A DNA stretch of 58,264 nucleotides from Acidobacteriota bacterium. GTDB lineage: Bacteria > Acidobacteriota > Vicinamibacteria > Marinacidobacterales > Marinacidobacteraceae. Positions 27,532-35,778 of the stretch are shown piece after piece. The position numbers and the translations under genes were made by a program. The stretch lies in contig JAJDUD010000011.1 in assembly GCA_022826825.1 (NCBI GenBank), positions 1 to 58,264 of the forward strand. Reading direction: 5' to 3'. Position 1 is the first letter of the stretch; each line of letters starts with the position of its first letter. The notes under the pieces were generated by a model that was given only the letters and a program-made list of their open reading frames with translations, was not told where the DNA came from and did not search any database.

Positions 27532-27801
27532 ATGACGACCAGATTCTCCGAGGACGTGATGCCCCTGACCGATCTCAAGACCAATCCGGCCCGCGTGGTT
27601 CGGCACGTGACCGAAGCGGGAAGACCGGTACTCCTGACGCTCCGTGGCCGCGGCGTGGCCGTCGTGCAGTCCGCCGCCGCCTTTGACGCGGCCGCCGAGG
27701 AAAGGCAATTCATGCGCGCGGTGGTTGCGGGTCTTGCGGACCTGGAGGCTGGCCGGGACCTGTCCATGGCCGAAGCCCTGGAACGACTCGGCATCGGCTG
27801 A
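27532..27801 (+). CDS. Phd/YefM-type antitoxin
   Basis: The protein has 89 residues. The N-terminal domain FSEDVMPLTDLKTNPARVVR and VTEAGRPVLLTLRGRGVAVV is the Phd/YefM DNA-binding fold that contacts the operator. The C-terminal helix (RAVVAGLADLEAGRDLSMAE) is the toxin-neutralising part, ending in the common ALERLGI motif. The toxin gene follows four bases later. The start ATG (27532) is one of two nearby; an upstream ATG at 27524 is out of the family alignment. Confidence 0.9.
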   Translation: MTTRFSEDVMPLTDLKTNPARVVRHVTEAGRPVLLTLRGRGVAVVQSAAAFDAAAEERQFMRAVVAGLADLEAGRDLSMAEALERLGIG

Positions 27802-27805
27802 CTTC

Positions 27806-28120
27806 ATGCCGAAGGGAGCCATTCGGCTCGCGGAGTCGGCGGTCCGGGACCTGGAGGAACTGAGGCGTTGGTACGCGCAGCAGGGTGTTCCGGAAACCGG
27901 GGAGCGGACTCTCAAGCGGATTCTGGACAGCATCGGCCTCCTGGCCGAACTGCCTGAGATGGGGCGCGTCGTTCCTGAGTTCGGGCGGGGTTCGCTACGC
28001 GAGTTGATCCGGCCGCCATTCCGGATCGTCTACCGCCGCGAGCAGGAAGGCGTATCGATTGTGCGGGTCTGGCGGAGCGAGCGCCTTCTTGAGGTACCCG
28101 GCGACGAGTCGAGGAGTTAG
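27806..28120 (+). CDS. RelE/ParE superfamily toxin
   Basis: The product has 104 residues, MPKGAIRLAESAVRDLEELR, continuing YAQQGVPETGERTLKRILDS, then LAELPEMGRVVPEFGRGSLR, ELIRPPFRIVYRREQEGVSI and VRVWRSERLL. The pattern R.....P.RI.YR....V.I..V.H/R.R matches ParE-type toxins, with the last conserved position as Arg (WRSERLL) rather than His. The target may be gyrase or mRNA; sequence alone does not tell. It is expressed with the Phd-type antitoxin. Confidence 0.88.
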   Translation: MPKGAIRLAESAVRDLEELRRWYAQQGVPETGERTLKRILDSIGLLAELPEMGRVVPEFGRGSLRELIRPPFRIVYRREQEGVSIVRVWRSERLLEVPGDESRS

Positions 28121-28156
28121 CACCCAAGTCGCCGTTCCCGCCATAGTCCCTTCGAA

Positions 28157-29317
28157 GTGTCAAAGAAAGAAAAACGAAAGCCTGGACGTGACCGCCGTTT
28201 ACGGCTGCGGCTGTTTCGCGCCGGCAATTCCACGTGCCCAATTTGTCTCTCTGACTTCACCGAGTCTGACGTTATAGCCGGGAAGATGACGTTAGAACAT
28301 GTGCCTCCGGAGGGGTTGCGGGGTTCACCTATTTGCTTGACGTGCAGCCCGTGCAATAACGGCACGAGCCGGATAGACGAACGGGCAATCCTGGCAAAGA
28401 GAGCGAGAGACGAATGGTCCTTGGGCCAGGGAACCCGTGTTGAGGTTGATTTCTTCGGAGTCAAGAAGTCGTTGCGGTACATCCCCAATGATGCACAGGC
28501 ACCTCTTCCGACTCGGGTAAGTCAGCTTCGGAATGGCTCCATCAGGTTGGGCAAATTGCCACGTGGAGAGGCCTTGGATTCAAGTAAAGGGGTTCGGTTC
28601 AGGATGCTTGGTACCGCCCACTATGAGTCTGTCGGGATGGTTAAGGCTGCCTACCTGATGGTGTTGTCCCTGATGGGTCCAGCTGGTTACGGGTTTGGTG
28701 GGAGCGCAGCTCTCGGTTCGGTTCGGGAGCAAATCATGAATCCCGCAAGAAGAGCACTAAGGGGCTGCTTCGTCTCTGAGGGCACCATACCGGGTACAGA
28801 GAAGACGAGTAAGCCGATGGTCTTTCTGTGCCACGGTGCGCGCCCTCCCTTCTGGATTGTTCCGATGTGGAACGAGAAGGTCGTCATGCTCCCGTGCGGC
28901 GGACCGGACCCTATAGACGAACTGATAGCGCGGCAAGGGCAAATCGAAATAGCCAACAGTCAGGTGACGGGATGGACCACATGCCGTTTCCACGAGTCGG
29001 TTGCAATCGCAGGTGCGGTTAGCGGAGAAGTCGACACAGGTGGCGGAACTCTTGTGGGCACGACGGGGCTCGTGCCCACAGATGCTGGGCAATGGGAATG
29101 GATGGTCGTCAACCATCACATGGCGGAATACGTTGCACTCCCGTTTCGTCCAGCTGGTGCGGAGGGGCGCTCAGACTCCCTGAATGTAGTGGAGGCGCTT
29201 GGGGAACACTCCGCAAGAGGACGGGGTTTGGATGCGCCCCGTTTCACTCGTGTGAATCGCAGCGAATTGCGGAAAGCCAGGACCATTACAGGCCTCACAA
29301 GAAGAACGCCGTCATAG
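28157..29317 (+). CDS. HNH-endonuclease-like protein, probably acquired
   Basis: The protein has 386 residues from GTG 28157. A basic start (SKKEKRKPGRDRRLRLRLF) is followed by a treble-clef HNH-like core: CPICLSDFTESDV, LEHVPPEGL (the His of HNH) and ICLTCSPCNNGTSR, where the two CxxC pairs bind Zn and the C-terminal NN is the HNH 'N'. The remaining ~300 residues match nothing I know. The gene is visibly poorer in GC (many A/T third positions) than its neighbours and follows a toxin-antitoxin pair, so horizontal transfer and a defence or mobile-element role are likely (inference). Its ribosome site is not obvious. Confidence 0.68.
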   Translation: MSKKEKRKPGRDRRLRLRLFRAGNSTCPICLSDFTESDVIAGKMTLEHVPPEGLRGSPICLTCSPCNNGTSRIDERAILAKRARDEWSLGQGTRVEVDFFGVKKSLRYIPNDAQAPLPTRVSQLRNGSIRLGKLPRGEALDSSKGVRFRMLGTAHYESVGMVKAAYLMVLSLMGPAGYGFGGSAALGSVREQIMNPARRALRGCFVSEGTIPGTEKTSKPMVFLCHGARPPFWIVPMWNEKVVMLPCGGPDPIDELIARQGQIEIANSQVTGWTTCRFHESVAIAGAVSGEVDTGGGTLVGTTGLVPTDAGQWEWMVVNHHMAEYVALPFRPAGAEGRSDSLNVVEALGEHSARGRGLDAPRFTRVNRSELRKARTITGLTRRTPS

Positions 29318-29394
29318 ACGATGATCCACGACGGCAATGGGTGATTGACGCCCACCGGATTGGCCGCGTGGCATACGTGGCGAACCAGCAGTCG

Positions 29395-29640
29395 CGGGTA
29401 GTTCGCGCCCCTTTGGGCCGCGAGTACCGGTCTGGAGGCCGCTACCGCGAGAATCGGCCCGCGTTCCAAGCTGTCTGCCTCACCGGGCGTAGGGCATCGT
29501 TCCGAGGTCGGAGCGCCATACGGGGATGTGGCGGTACGCGGTCTCGCCGTGCTCCACGCGGCGGTGCCGGCTGAAGCCGGCGTTCCAAGCCGTCGCGTCA
29601 GCTCCGCAGGAGGGCGCCGTGCGTGCCGGTCTGAAGAGCG
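29395..29640. repeat. Degenerate REP-like elements in a 379-bp gap
   Basis: The interval 29318-29696 holds no gene. It carries TTTGGGCCGCGAGTACCGGTC-like remnants and a clear copy GGCGGTGCCGGCTGAAGCCGGCGTTCCAAGCCGTC split over 29560-29594, with a second partial core GCCGGTCTGAAGAGCGGC at ~29618. Confidence 0.65.
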
Positions 29641-29696
29641 GCGGTCTCTTGCGCCCGGATGCCGGTAGGCTCCCGTCCTGTACAAGGAGGCCGTCA

Positions 29697-30935
29697 ATGC
29701 GCAGCATCGCTCTGCTGGCCGCCTGGCTCCTGACCGCGGTTCCGGTCGCCGCCCAGGAAGGCCCGGCGCTGGAGCCCATCACGCTGGCCGAGGTGCTGGC
29801 GGCCGGCCGCGCCGGGTCGCCGGCGATCGCCGCGGCGCGGTCCCGCGAGCGGGCGGCAGTTGCCGCCGCCGGGGTCGCCGGGCGCTGGACCAATCCCGCC
29901 GTTGAACTCCGCAGCGAGAACTGGGGTGCGGACATCCCGGGCCTGCGCCTCGACAGCTTCGCCACCGTCACCCAGCGGCTCGAACTCGGCGGCAAGCGAG
30001 GCGCCCGGCGCGGCGCGGCCCTGGCCGGCGCCGAGATGGCCCGGGTGGACGCGTTCGCCACCACGCGGGGAATCGAGCGGGAGCTGGCCGGGCGCTTCCT
30101 GGAGACCGTCCGCCTGCGGGATCGGGCAAGGATCCTGGCCGGACAGCGCGACGCGCTCGCCGAACTCGTCCGCATCCTCGAGCGCCGGGTGGCCGAGGGC
30201 TTCGCGCCGGACGCCGAACGCGCCCGCCTCGCCGCGGAAGCGGCCGCCGTCTCCATCGCGGTCACCCGCGCCGGAGCGGCTGCCGAACGCGCCTTCCTGG
30301 AACTCCGCGCGTTGGCCGCACTTCCGGATGGAGCGGGCGCGGCGGCCCTTGTCCGGCCCGATCCGCTCCCGCTACCCACCGGAGATCCGGCCCAACTCGC
30401 GGCCGGAGCCGCGGCCGAGCGTCCGGACGTCCGGGCCTCCGCCGCGCGGGTCGAGACCGCGGAACGGGCGCTCCACCTCGAGAACTCGCTGCGGATTCCG
30501 GATCTGACGGTGAACACCGGCCTGAAGCGCACGCTGGACACGAACACGGGCGTCTTCGCGCTCGGAGTGGGGCTGCCGGTCTTCGACCGCAACCAGGTGG
30601 CGGCGACGCGCGCCCGCGGGGAGGTCCGCGCCGCGCGGCTCGAACGCGATTACGTGACCCGGCGCGCCGAGGCGGACGCCACCGCCGCGCTCCTGAATGC
30701 CCGGCGGCTGGCCGAGGCCGCCGCGGGGGCCGAAGCGCAACTGGTCGAGCCGGCTACCGTCGCGCGCACCGCGATGCGGTCGGCGTTCGACCTGGGCGCG
30801 GCGGACATCCTGCTGGTCGTGGACGCGGAGCGCGCCTTCGCCGACGCCCGCCTGCTCGAAAACGACATTCAGGTCGAAGCCGTCGCCGCCGCCATTGCGG
30901 CCCGCTTGGCGTTCGGGGAGGCGCCCCTGCCGTGA
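29697..30935 (+). CDS. TolC-family outer membrane efflux protein (CzcC-like)
   Basis: The protein has 412 residues from ATG 29697, with AAGGAGG six bases upstream. A signal peptide (MRSIALLAAWLLTAVPVAAQ) is followed by two long helical repeats typical of outer-membrane efflux channels: LAEVLAAGRAGSPAIAAARS, TNPAVELRSE, TQRLELGGKRGARRG, then the second repeat ERPDVRASAARVETAERALH, TVNTGLKRT and GVGLPVFDRNQ. It forms the exit duct of a heavy-metal RND system and is the first gene of the operon with the adaptor and pump. The GTG of the adaptor overlaps its stop. Confidence 0.92.
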   Translation: MRSIALLAAWLLTAVPVAAQEGPALEPITLAEVLAAGRAGSPAIAAARSRERAAVAAAGVAGRWTNPAVELRSENWGADIPGLRLDSFATVTQRLELGGKRGARRGAALAGAEMARVDAFATTRGIERELAGRFLETVRLRDRARILAGQRDALAELVRILERRVAEGFAPDAERARLAAEAAAVSIAVTRAGAAAERAFLELRALAALPDGAGAAALVRPDPLPLPTGDPAQLAAGAAAERPDVRASAARVETAERALHLENSLRIPDLTVNTGLKRTLDTNTGVFALGVGLPVFDRNQVAATRARGEVRAARLERDYVTRRAEADATAALLNARRLAEAAAGAEAQLVEPATVARTAMRSAFDLGAADILLVVDAERAFADARLLENDIQVEAVAAAIAARLAFGEAPLP

Positions 30936-32110
30936 TCCGCGCCCTGTTTGCGGCCCTCCTCTTCGGGCTCGCCTGCGGCGGCGCGCCCGAGGAGGCGCCC
31001 GAAACCGCGGCCACCGCCGATCCCGCGACCGGGATCGTCACCATGACCGGTGCGGGCCGTGAAGCCGCCGGCATCGCGACCGTCGCGGTGCGGGAGGTGA
31101 CCCGGTCCGACGCGTTCCACGCCGTCGGGGTCGTGAGCCTCGACGAGCGGCGTACCGCCCGCCTGGGCGCGGTCGTGGACGGCGTCATCGCCGAGGTGCT
31201 GGTGCAGCCGGGAGACCGGGTGGAGGCCGGCGCGGTGCTGGCGCGGATTCTCAGCGACCGGTTCCACGACGTCTGGGCCGAGTACTTCACGGCAACGGCG
31301 CGGCGGCGGCACGCTGAGGCCGGATTGGGCTACGCGCAGACCGCGGCGGGGCGCGCCGAGCGCCTGGTGGCCGACAAGGCGCTCGCGGAGCAGGAGCTGG
31401 AACGGGTCCGCGCCGAGCTGAGCGCGGCCGAGGAGGAGTTGGCGTCCGCCCGGGCTGATGTCCGGCGCACCGAGCAGGATCTCCTGCACTACGGCCTGAC
31501 CCCCAGTCCGGACGCGGAGCCGCGCGAGAACGAGCATGTGCCGGTGCGGGCGCCGTTTGCCGGCGCGGTCATCGAGCGGTTGGCGTCACCCGGAGCCGCG
31601 GTGACGCTCGGTGAGCCGCTGCTGGTGGTTTCCGACCTGTCGCGGGTCTGGATCAGCGCCGAGGTCGACGAGGACGACCTTCACCGCCTGGCGGCGCCCG
31701 AGTCCGTGGAGTTCCGGGTGACGGCGTGGCCGGACGAGGTCTTCGCCGCCACCCTGACGACCATCGGGGACGTGATCAACCCGGACACCCGGAGGGTCAC
31801 GGTCCGCGCGGAGACGGACAACGCGGACGGCCGTCTCAAACCCGAGATGTTCGCGACGCTCACCGTCGCCTCCGGAACGCCGAGACAGCTGCTGGTGGTT
31901 CCCGCCGCGGCGGTGCAGGACCTGGCCGGCGAGTCCGTGGTCTTCGTCGAAACCGGCCCCGGCGAGTTCCGGCGCCGGCGCGTGGTCACCGGCGCCGGTT
32001 TCGACGGTGACATCGAGATCCGCGAGGGGCTGACGGCCGGCGAACTCGTTGCCACCGAGGGGGCGTTCCTGCTCAAGTCGGCCCTGATCGGCCTTCCCGA
32101 GGAGGAGTAA
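30932..32110 (+). CDS. RND efflux periplasmic adaptor lipoprotein (CzcB-like)
   Basis: The protein has 392 residues from GTG 30932 (GTGA overlap). A signal with lipobox (ALFAALLFGLACGG) suggests lipid anchoring at Cys15. The first beta/lipoyl half is LDERRTARLGAVVDGVIAEV followed by LVQPGDRVEAGAVLA, then a coiled-coil hairpin (RAELSAAEEELASARADVRR), the second lipoyl half VPVRAPFAGAVIERLASPGA and the beta-barrel and membrane-proximal domains (VDEDDLHRLAAPESVEFRVT). It links the outer channel and the inner pump for metal export. Confidence 0.92.
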   Translation: MIRALFAALLFGLACGGAPEEAPETAATADPATGIVTMTGAGREAAGIATVAVREVTRSDAFHAVGVVSLDERRTARLGAVVDGVIAEVLVQPGDRVEAGAVLARILSDRFHDVWAEYFTATARRRHAEAGLGYAQTAAGRAERLVADKALAEQELERVRAELSAAEEELASARADVRRTEQDLLHYGLTPSPDAEPRENEHVPVRAPFAGAVIERLASPGAAVTLGEPLLVVSDLSRVWISAEVDEDDLHRLAAPESVEFRVTAWPDEVFAATLTTIGDVINPDTRRVTVRAETDNADGRLKPEMFATLTVASGTPRQLLVVPAAAVQDLAGESVVFVETGPGEFRRRRVVTGAGFDGDIEIREGLTAGELVATEGAFLLKSALIGLPEEE

Positions 32111-32114
32111 CTCC

Positions 32115-35100
32115 TTGGGCCTCGTCGAGCGGTTCGTCGGCGCCGCCACCGGGCAGCGCGCGCTCGTTCTGCTGTTCGTCGCCGCGCTCGCGGTGATCGG
32201 CGTCGCGGCGCTCTGGAACCTGCCGGTCGAGGCGTTTCCCGACCTGACCAACAACCAGGTCGTCGTCATCACCGAGGCCCCGAGCCTCGGGGCCCCCGAG
32301 GTCGAACAGCAGGTCTCCTACCCGATCGAGACCGCGCTGATGGGGGTCCCCGACGCCGAGGAGGTCCGCTCGGTCTCCAAGTTCGGCCTGTCGCTGGTCA
32401 CCGTGGTCTTCGACGACGCGGTACCCATGTACCTCGCGCGGCAGCTCGTGACCGAGCGCCTGACCGAGGTCCGCGGGCAGATGCCCGCCGGGCTCGAACC
32501 CACGCTCGGCCCTCCCGCCACCGCGTTCGGCGAGATCTACCAGTACGTTGTCACCGGCGACGACCCGATGGCGAACAAGACGGTCCACGATTGGGAGGTG
32601 CGCACCCGGCTGCGCTCGGTGCCGGGGGTGAGCGAAGTGAACTCCTGGGGCGGGCTGACGCAGCAATACGAGGTGGTCGTCCGGCCGGAGGCGCTCGAGG
32701 AGTACGACCTCACCCTCCGGGACGTCTTCCACGCCATCGGCGACAGCAACCGCGCGTTCAGCGGCGGGTTCATCGAGGCCCGCGACGAGCGCTTCACCGT
32801 GCGCGGAATCGGGTTGCTCACCGGCACCGAGGACCTCGAGCGGGTCGTGGTGCGCGCCGACGACGGCGTCCCGGTGCTCCTCGCCGACATCGCCGAGATC
32901 GGGCTGGGGGCGATGCAGCGGAGCGGTGCCGTCACCGCGGGCGGCCGGGGGGAGGTCGCGAGCGGGATGGTGGTCATGCTGAAGGGCGAGAACGCGCTCG
33001 AGGTCTCCGACCTGGTCAAGGAGCGGATGGCGGAGATCCTTCCGGGCCTGCCGCCGGACATGGACATCGAACCCTTCTACGACCAGAGCGAGGTCATCGA
33101 CCGCACCTCGGCGACCGTGCGCCGCAACCTGATCGAGGGCTGCCTGCTGGTCATCCTGGTGCTGTTCATCTTCCTGCGCGACGTCCGGGCGGCGCTCATC
33201 GTCGCCGCCGTCATCCCGCTCTCGATGCTGGTGGGCTTCACGGGCATGCGCGCCTTCGGCATCTCGGCCAACCTGATGTCGCTCGGCGCCATCGACTTCG
33301 GGCTCATCGTGGACGGCGCGGTGGTGATGATGGAGAGCTTTGTCCGGCGGCGGGCCGCCTCCGGAGAGGGCGGCGGGCGCGTCGCGCAGATCCGCGGCGC
33401 GGCGATGGAGGTGGCGCGCCCGGTGCTCTTCGGCGTGCTGATCATCATCGCCGTCTACCTGCCGATCCTGACCCTCGAAGGCCTCGAGGGGAAGATGTTC
33501 CGGCCGATGGCCATCACGGTCTGTTCGGCGCTCTTCGGGTCGCTCCTCCTCTCGCTCACCGGCGTACCGGTCGTCTCGTCGTTCCTCCTCAAGTTCGGCG
33601 GCGTCCACCGGGAGGCGTCCTGGTTCCTGCGGCTCCGGGAGCGGTACCTCCGGGTGCTCCGGGTCGCCATGACGCGGAAGGCCGCAACGGTCGGGATCGC
33701 GACGGTCATCATCCTGACCGCCATCGGTTCCGTTCCTTTTCTGGGCACCGAGTTCATGCCGCGCCTCGACGAGGGCTCGATCCTGATCGAGACCCGGAAG
33801 CTGCCGTCGGTGTCGCTCGAGGAGTCGGTCGAGATCTCGACGCGCGTGGAGCGAAAGCTGCTCGCCGAGTTCGACGAGATTTCGGACATCGTCACCAAGA
33901 TGGGCCGGCCGGACCTCGCCACCGAGGCGATGGGCATCTACCAGGGCGATGTGTACGTGCTCCTCCACCCGGAGGACGACTGGGAGAGCGGGCGTTCCAA
34001 GGACGAGTTGATCGGCGCGCTCGCGGCGTCGCTCGCGGAGATTCCCGGGCTGTCGGTGAACTTCACCCAGCCGATGGCCATGCGGCTCGACGAGGTCGTC
34101 TCCGGGATCAAGGCGGACGTGGCGGTGAAGATCTTCGGGCCCGACGCCGCGGTCCTCGAACGCCTGGGAGGAGAAGTGCTCCGGGTCGTCGAAGCGGTTC
34201 CGGGCGCCGCCGACGCCCAGGTCGAGGTGCTCTCCGGAGCCGCGCAGCTCGAAGTCCGTCTCGACCGGGAGGCGCTGGCCCGCTACGGGCTCCACGTGGG
34301 CGACGTGCAGGAGTTCGTCGAGACCGCGGTCGCCGGCAGCGTCGTCACCCAGCTCATCGACGGTGCCCGGCGGTTTCCGGTGGTGGTGCGTTTCCCTCCC
34401 GAACGGCGCGCCGACGCCGCGGCGCTTGCGGCAGTGCCGCTCACGGCTCCCGGGGGCGAGCACATCCCGCTGGGCCGGATCGCGGAGATCGCCGCCGCGC
34501 CCACCCCGGAGGCGATCAACCACGAGAACGGAGAGCGCCGGCTGGTGGTCCAGACCAACGTGCGGGGCCGGGACGTGGGCAGCTTCGTCGCCGAGGCGGA
34601 GGACCGGATCGCCGACGCGGTCACGCTGCCCTCCGGCTACTACCTCACCTGGGGCGGCCAGTTCGAGAACCAGCAGCGCGCCATGTCCCGGCTCACGCTC
34701 GTGGTGCCGCTCTCCATCGCCATCATCTTCGGCCTGCTCTACGTCACCTTCCGGCGGGTGCGCTGGGCGCTCCTGATCCTCATGAACGTCCCGTTCGCCG
34801 CGGTGGGCGGGATCGCCGCCCTCTGGATCCGGGGCCTGACGCTCAACCTGTCGGCCTCGGTCGGCCTGATCGCGCTCTTCGGGATCGCGACGCTCAACGG
34901 CATCGTGATGCTCGCCGCGATCCGGGCGCTCCGGGAGGACGAGGGGATGGGGCTCCGCGAGGCGATCGTCACCGGCGCCGGCTCGCGGCTCAAGCCGGTG
35001 CTGATGACCGCCACGGTGGCGTCCATCGGCTTTTTGCCTATGGCTCTGTCACAGGGCGCCGGGGCGGAGGTGCAGCGTCCGCTGGCCACGGTCGTGATCG

Positions 35101-35192
35101 GAGGCATCGTCACCTCGACGCTGCTCACGCTCGTCGTGCTGCCGACGCTCTACGAGCGCATGGAGCAGTGGGTCGCGGCACGGGCGGGGTAG
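32115..35192 (+). CDS. Heavy-metal RND efflux pump (CzcA/CusA family)
   Basis: The protein has 1025 residues from TTG 32115 (GGAGGAG seven bases upstream). The HME-family opening is VGAATGQRALVLLFVAALAV and LPVEAFPDLTNNQVVVITEA; the periplasmic porter has EVEQQVSYPIETALMGVP. Transmembrane helix 4 carries the proton-relay motif SLGAIDFGLIVDGAVVMMES (Asp, Asp, Glu). TM segments ~340-530 and ~870-1020 follow the RND pattern, with the second half GLIALFGIATLNGIVMLAAI. It exports divalent (CzcA) or monovalent (CusA) metals; the paired-Met site of CusA cannot be judged by eye. No metal regulator is adjacent. Confidence 0.94.
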   Translation: MGLVERFVGAATGQRALVLLFVAALAVIGVAALWNLPVEAFPDLTNNQVVVITEAPSLGAPEVEQQVSYPIETALMGVPDAEEVRSVSKFGLSLVTVVFDDAVPMYLARQLVTERLTEVRGQMPAGLEPTLGPPATAFGEIYQYVVTGDDPMANKTVHDWEVRTRLRSVPGVSEVNSWGGLTQQYEVVVRPEALEEYDLTLRDVFHAIGDSNRAFSGGFIEARDERFTVRGIGLLTGTEDLERVVVRADDGVPVLLADIAEIGLGAMQRSGAVTAGGRGEVASGMVVMLKGENALEVSDLVKERMAEILPGLPPDMDIEPFYDQSEVIDRTSATVRRNLIEGCLLVILVLFIFLRDVRAALIVAAVIPLSMLVGFTGMRAFGISANLMSLGAIDFGLIVDGAVVMMESFVRRRAASGEGGGRVAQIRGAAMEVARPVLFGVLIIIAVYLPILTLEGLEGKMFRPMAITVCSALFGSLLLSLTGVPVVSSFLLKFGGVHREASWFLRLRERYLRVLRVAMTRKAATVGIATVIILTAIGSVPFLGTEFMPRLDEGSILIETRKLPSVSLEESVEISTRVERKLLAEFDEISDIVTKMGRPDLATEAMGIYQGDVYVLLHPEDDWESGRSKDELIGALAASLAEIPGLSVNFTQPMAMRLDEVVSGIKADVAVKIFGPDAAVLERLGGEVLRVVEAVPGAADAQVEVLSGAAQLEVRLDREALARYGLHVGDVQEFVETAVAGSVVTQLIDGARRFPVVVRFPPERRADAAALAAVPLTAPGGEHIPLGRIAEIAAAPTPEAINHENGERRLVVQTNVRGRDVGSFVAEAEDRIADAVTLPSGYYLTWGGQFENQQRAMSRLTLVVPLSIAIIFGLLYVTFRRVRWALLILMNVPFAAVGGIAALWIRGLTLNLSASVGLIALFGIATLNGIVMLAAIRALREDEGMGLREAIVTGAGSRLKPVLMTATVASIGFLPMALSQGAGAEVQRPLATVVIGGIVTSTLLTLVVLPTLYERMEQWVAARAG

Positions 35193-35199
35193 CTCCGTT

Positions 35200-35262
35200 T
35201 GACGGCGCGCCGGCCGGGAACGCCGACCTCCGGTCGGCACCGCCCGCCTCTGGCGGGCGAAC
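35200..35262. repeat. REP-like element, second type
   Basis: GGCGCGCCGGCCGGGAACGCC, GACCTCCGGTCGGC and CGCCCGCCTCTGGCGGGCG follow the end of czcA. The interval 35193-35373 holds only this element and a short ORF-poor stretch before the broken vapC. Confidence 0.8.
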
Positions 35263-35373
35263 GCGCACCTGTTGCTCGGGGGACGGCGCGCCGGCGGCTG
35301 GCAGCGCCATCTCGCCCGGGGCGGTACTTCGTTGCAACCCTTCGGGCCGCCTAACACAGGCTCGGGACCCTGT

Positions 35374-35454
35374 GAACGCCTCGGCGCGGGCTACCTGATC
35401 TGCATCGGTCCGGACGATGGGCCGAACGAGAACGCTGGTGTCAAGGGCGCGCAT
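35374..35454 (-). pseudogene. VapC-type PIN toxin remnant, first ~27 codons
   Basis: The frame from the ATG 35452-35454 reads MRALDTSVLVRPIVRTDADQ followed by VARAEAF, an excellent match to the start of VapC toxins (MxALDTNVLVRxxxxDDPxQ). It then breaks down into repeat-like sequence reaching into the REP element at 35200-35262, with no further PIN motifs. The start overlaps the VapB-like gene by 14 bp, as in intact vapBC operons. Confidence 0.75.
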
Positions 35455-35701
35455 GCCGGTGCCGCAGATGGGTCTCGATCCCCGCGTCCATCTCCTCGAC
35501 GGTCTTCGCCTCGGGCGCGGAAGAGAAAACGGCCCGTTGGACGTCCAGCGACGAGTACTTTGTCGCCCGCCGCACGAGCACTTCGGAACCCCGCTCGCAC
35601 CACTCGACCGTAGAGCCCGGCGTCAAGCCCAGCTTGCGGCGAATCCGCACCGGAATGGACACCTGACCCCGGGAGGTGATCCTGGACTGAATGCTCTCCA
35701 T
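35441..35701 (-). CDS. VapB/AbrB-family antitoxin (partner of the broken vapC)
   Basis: The product has 86 residues (MESIQSRITSRGQVSIPVRI start at 35701). The SpoVT/AbrB swapped-hairpin domain is complete: RITSRGQVSIPVRIRRKLGL, then TPGSTVEWCERGSEVLVRR, with a C-terminal tail (SSAPEAKTVEEMDAGIETHL) that would clasp the toxin. With its toxin truncated, it may survive only as a DNA-binding protein. The ribosome site is poor and a longer N-terminus is possible. Confidence 0.85.
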   Translation of the reverse strand: MESIQSRITSRGQVSIPVRIRRKLGLTPGSTVEWCERGSEVLVRRATKYSSLDVQRAVFSSAPEAKTVEEMDAGIETHLRHRHARP

Positions 35702-35778
35702 CTTTTGATCTGCGCCGTCGCGCCCCGCGCCACTGGCACTCGCATTACCCCGGTAAGTCAACTTGCCGGCGCTCCTCG

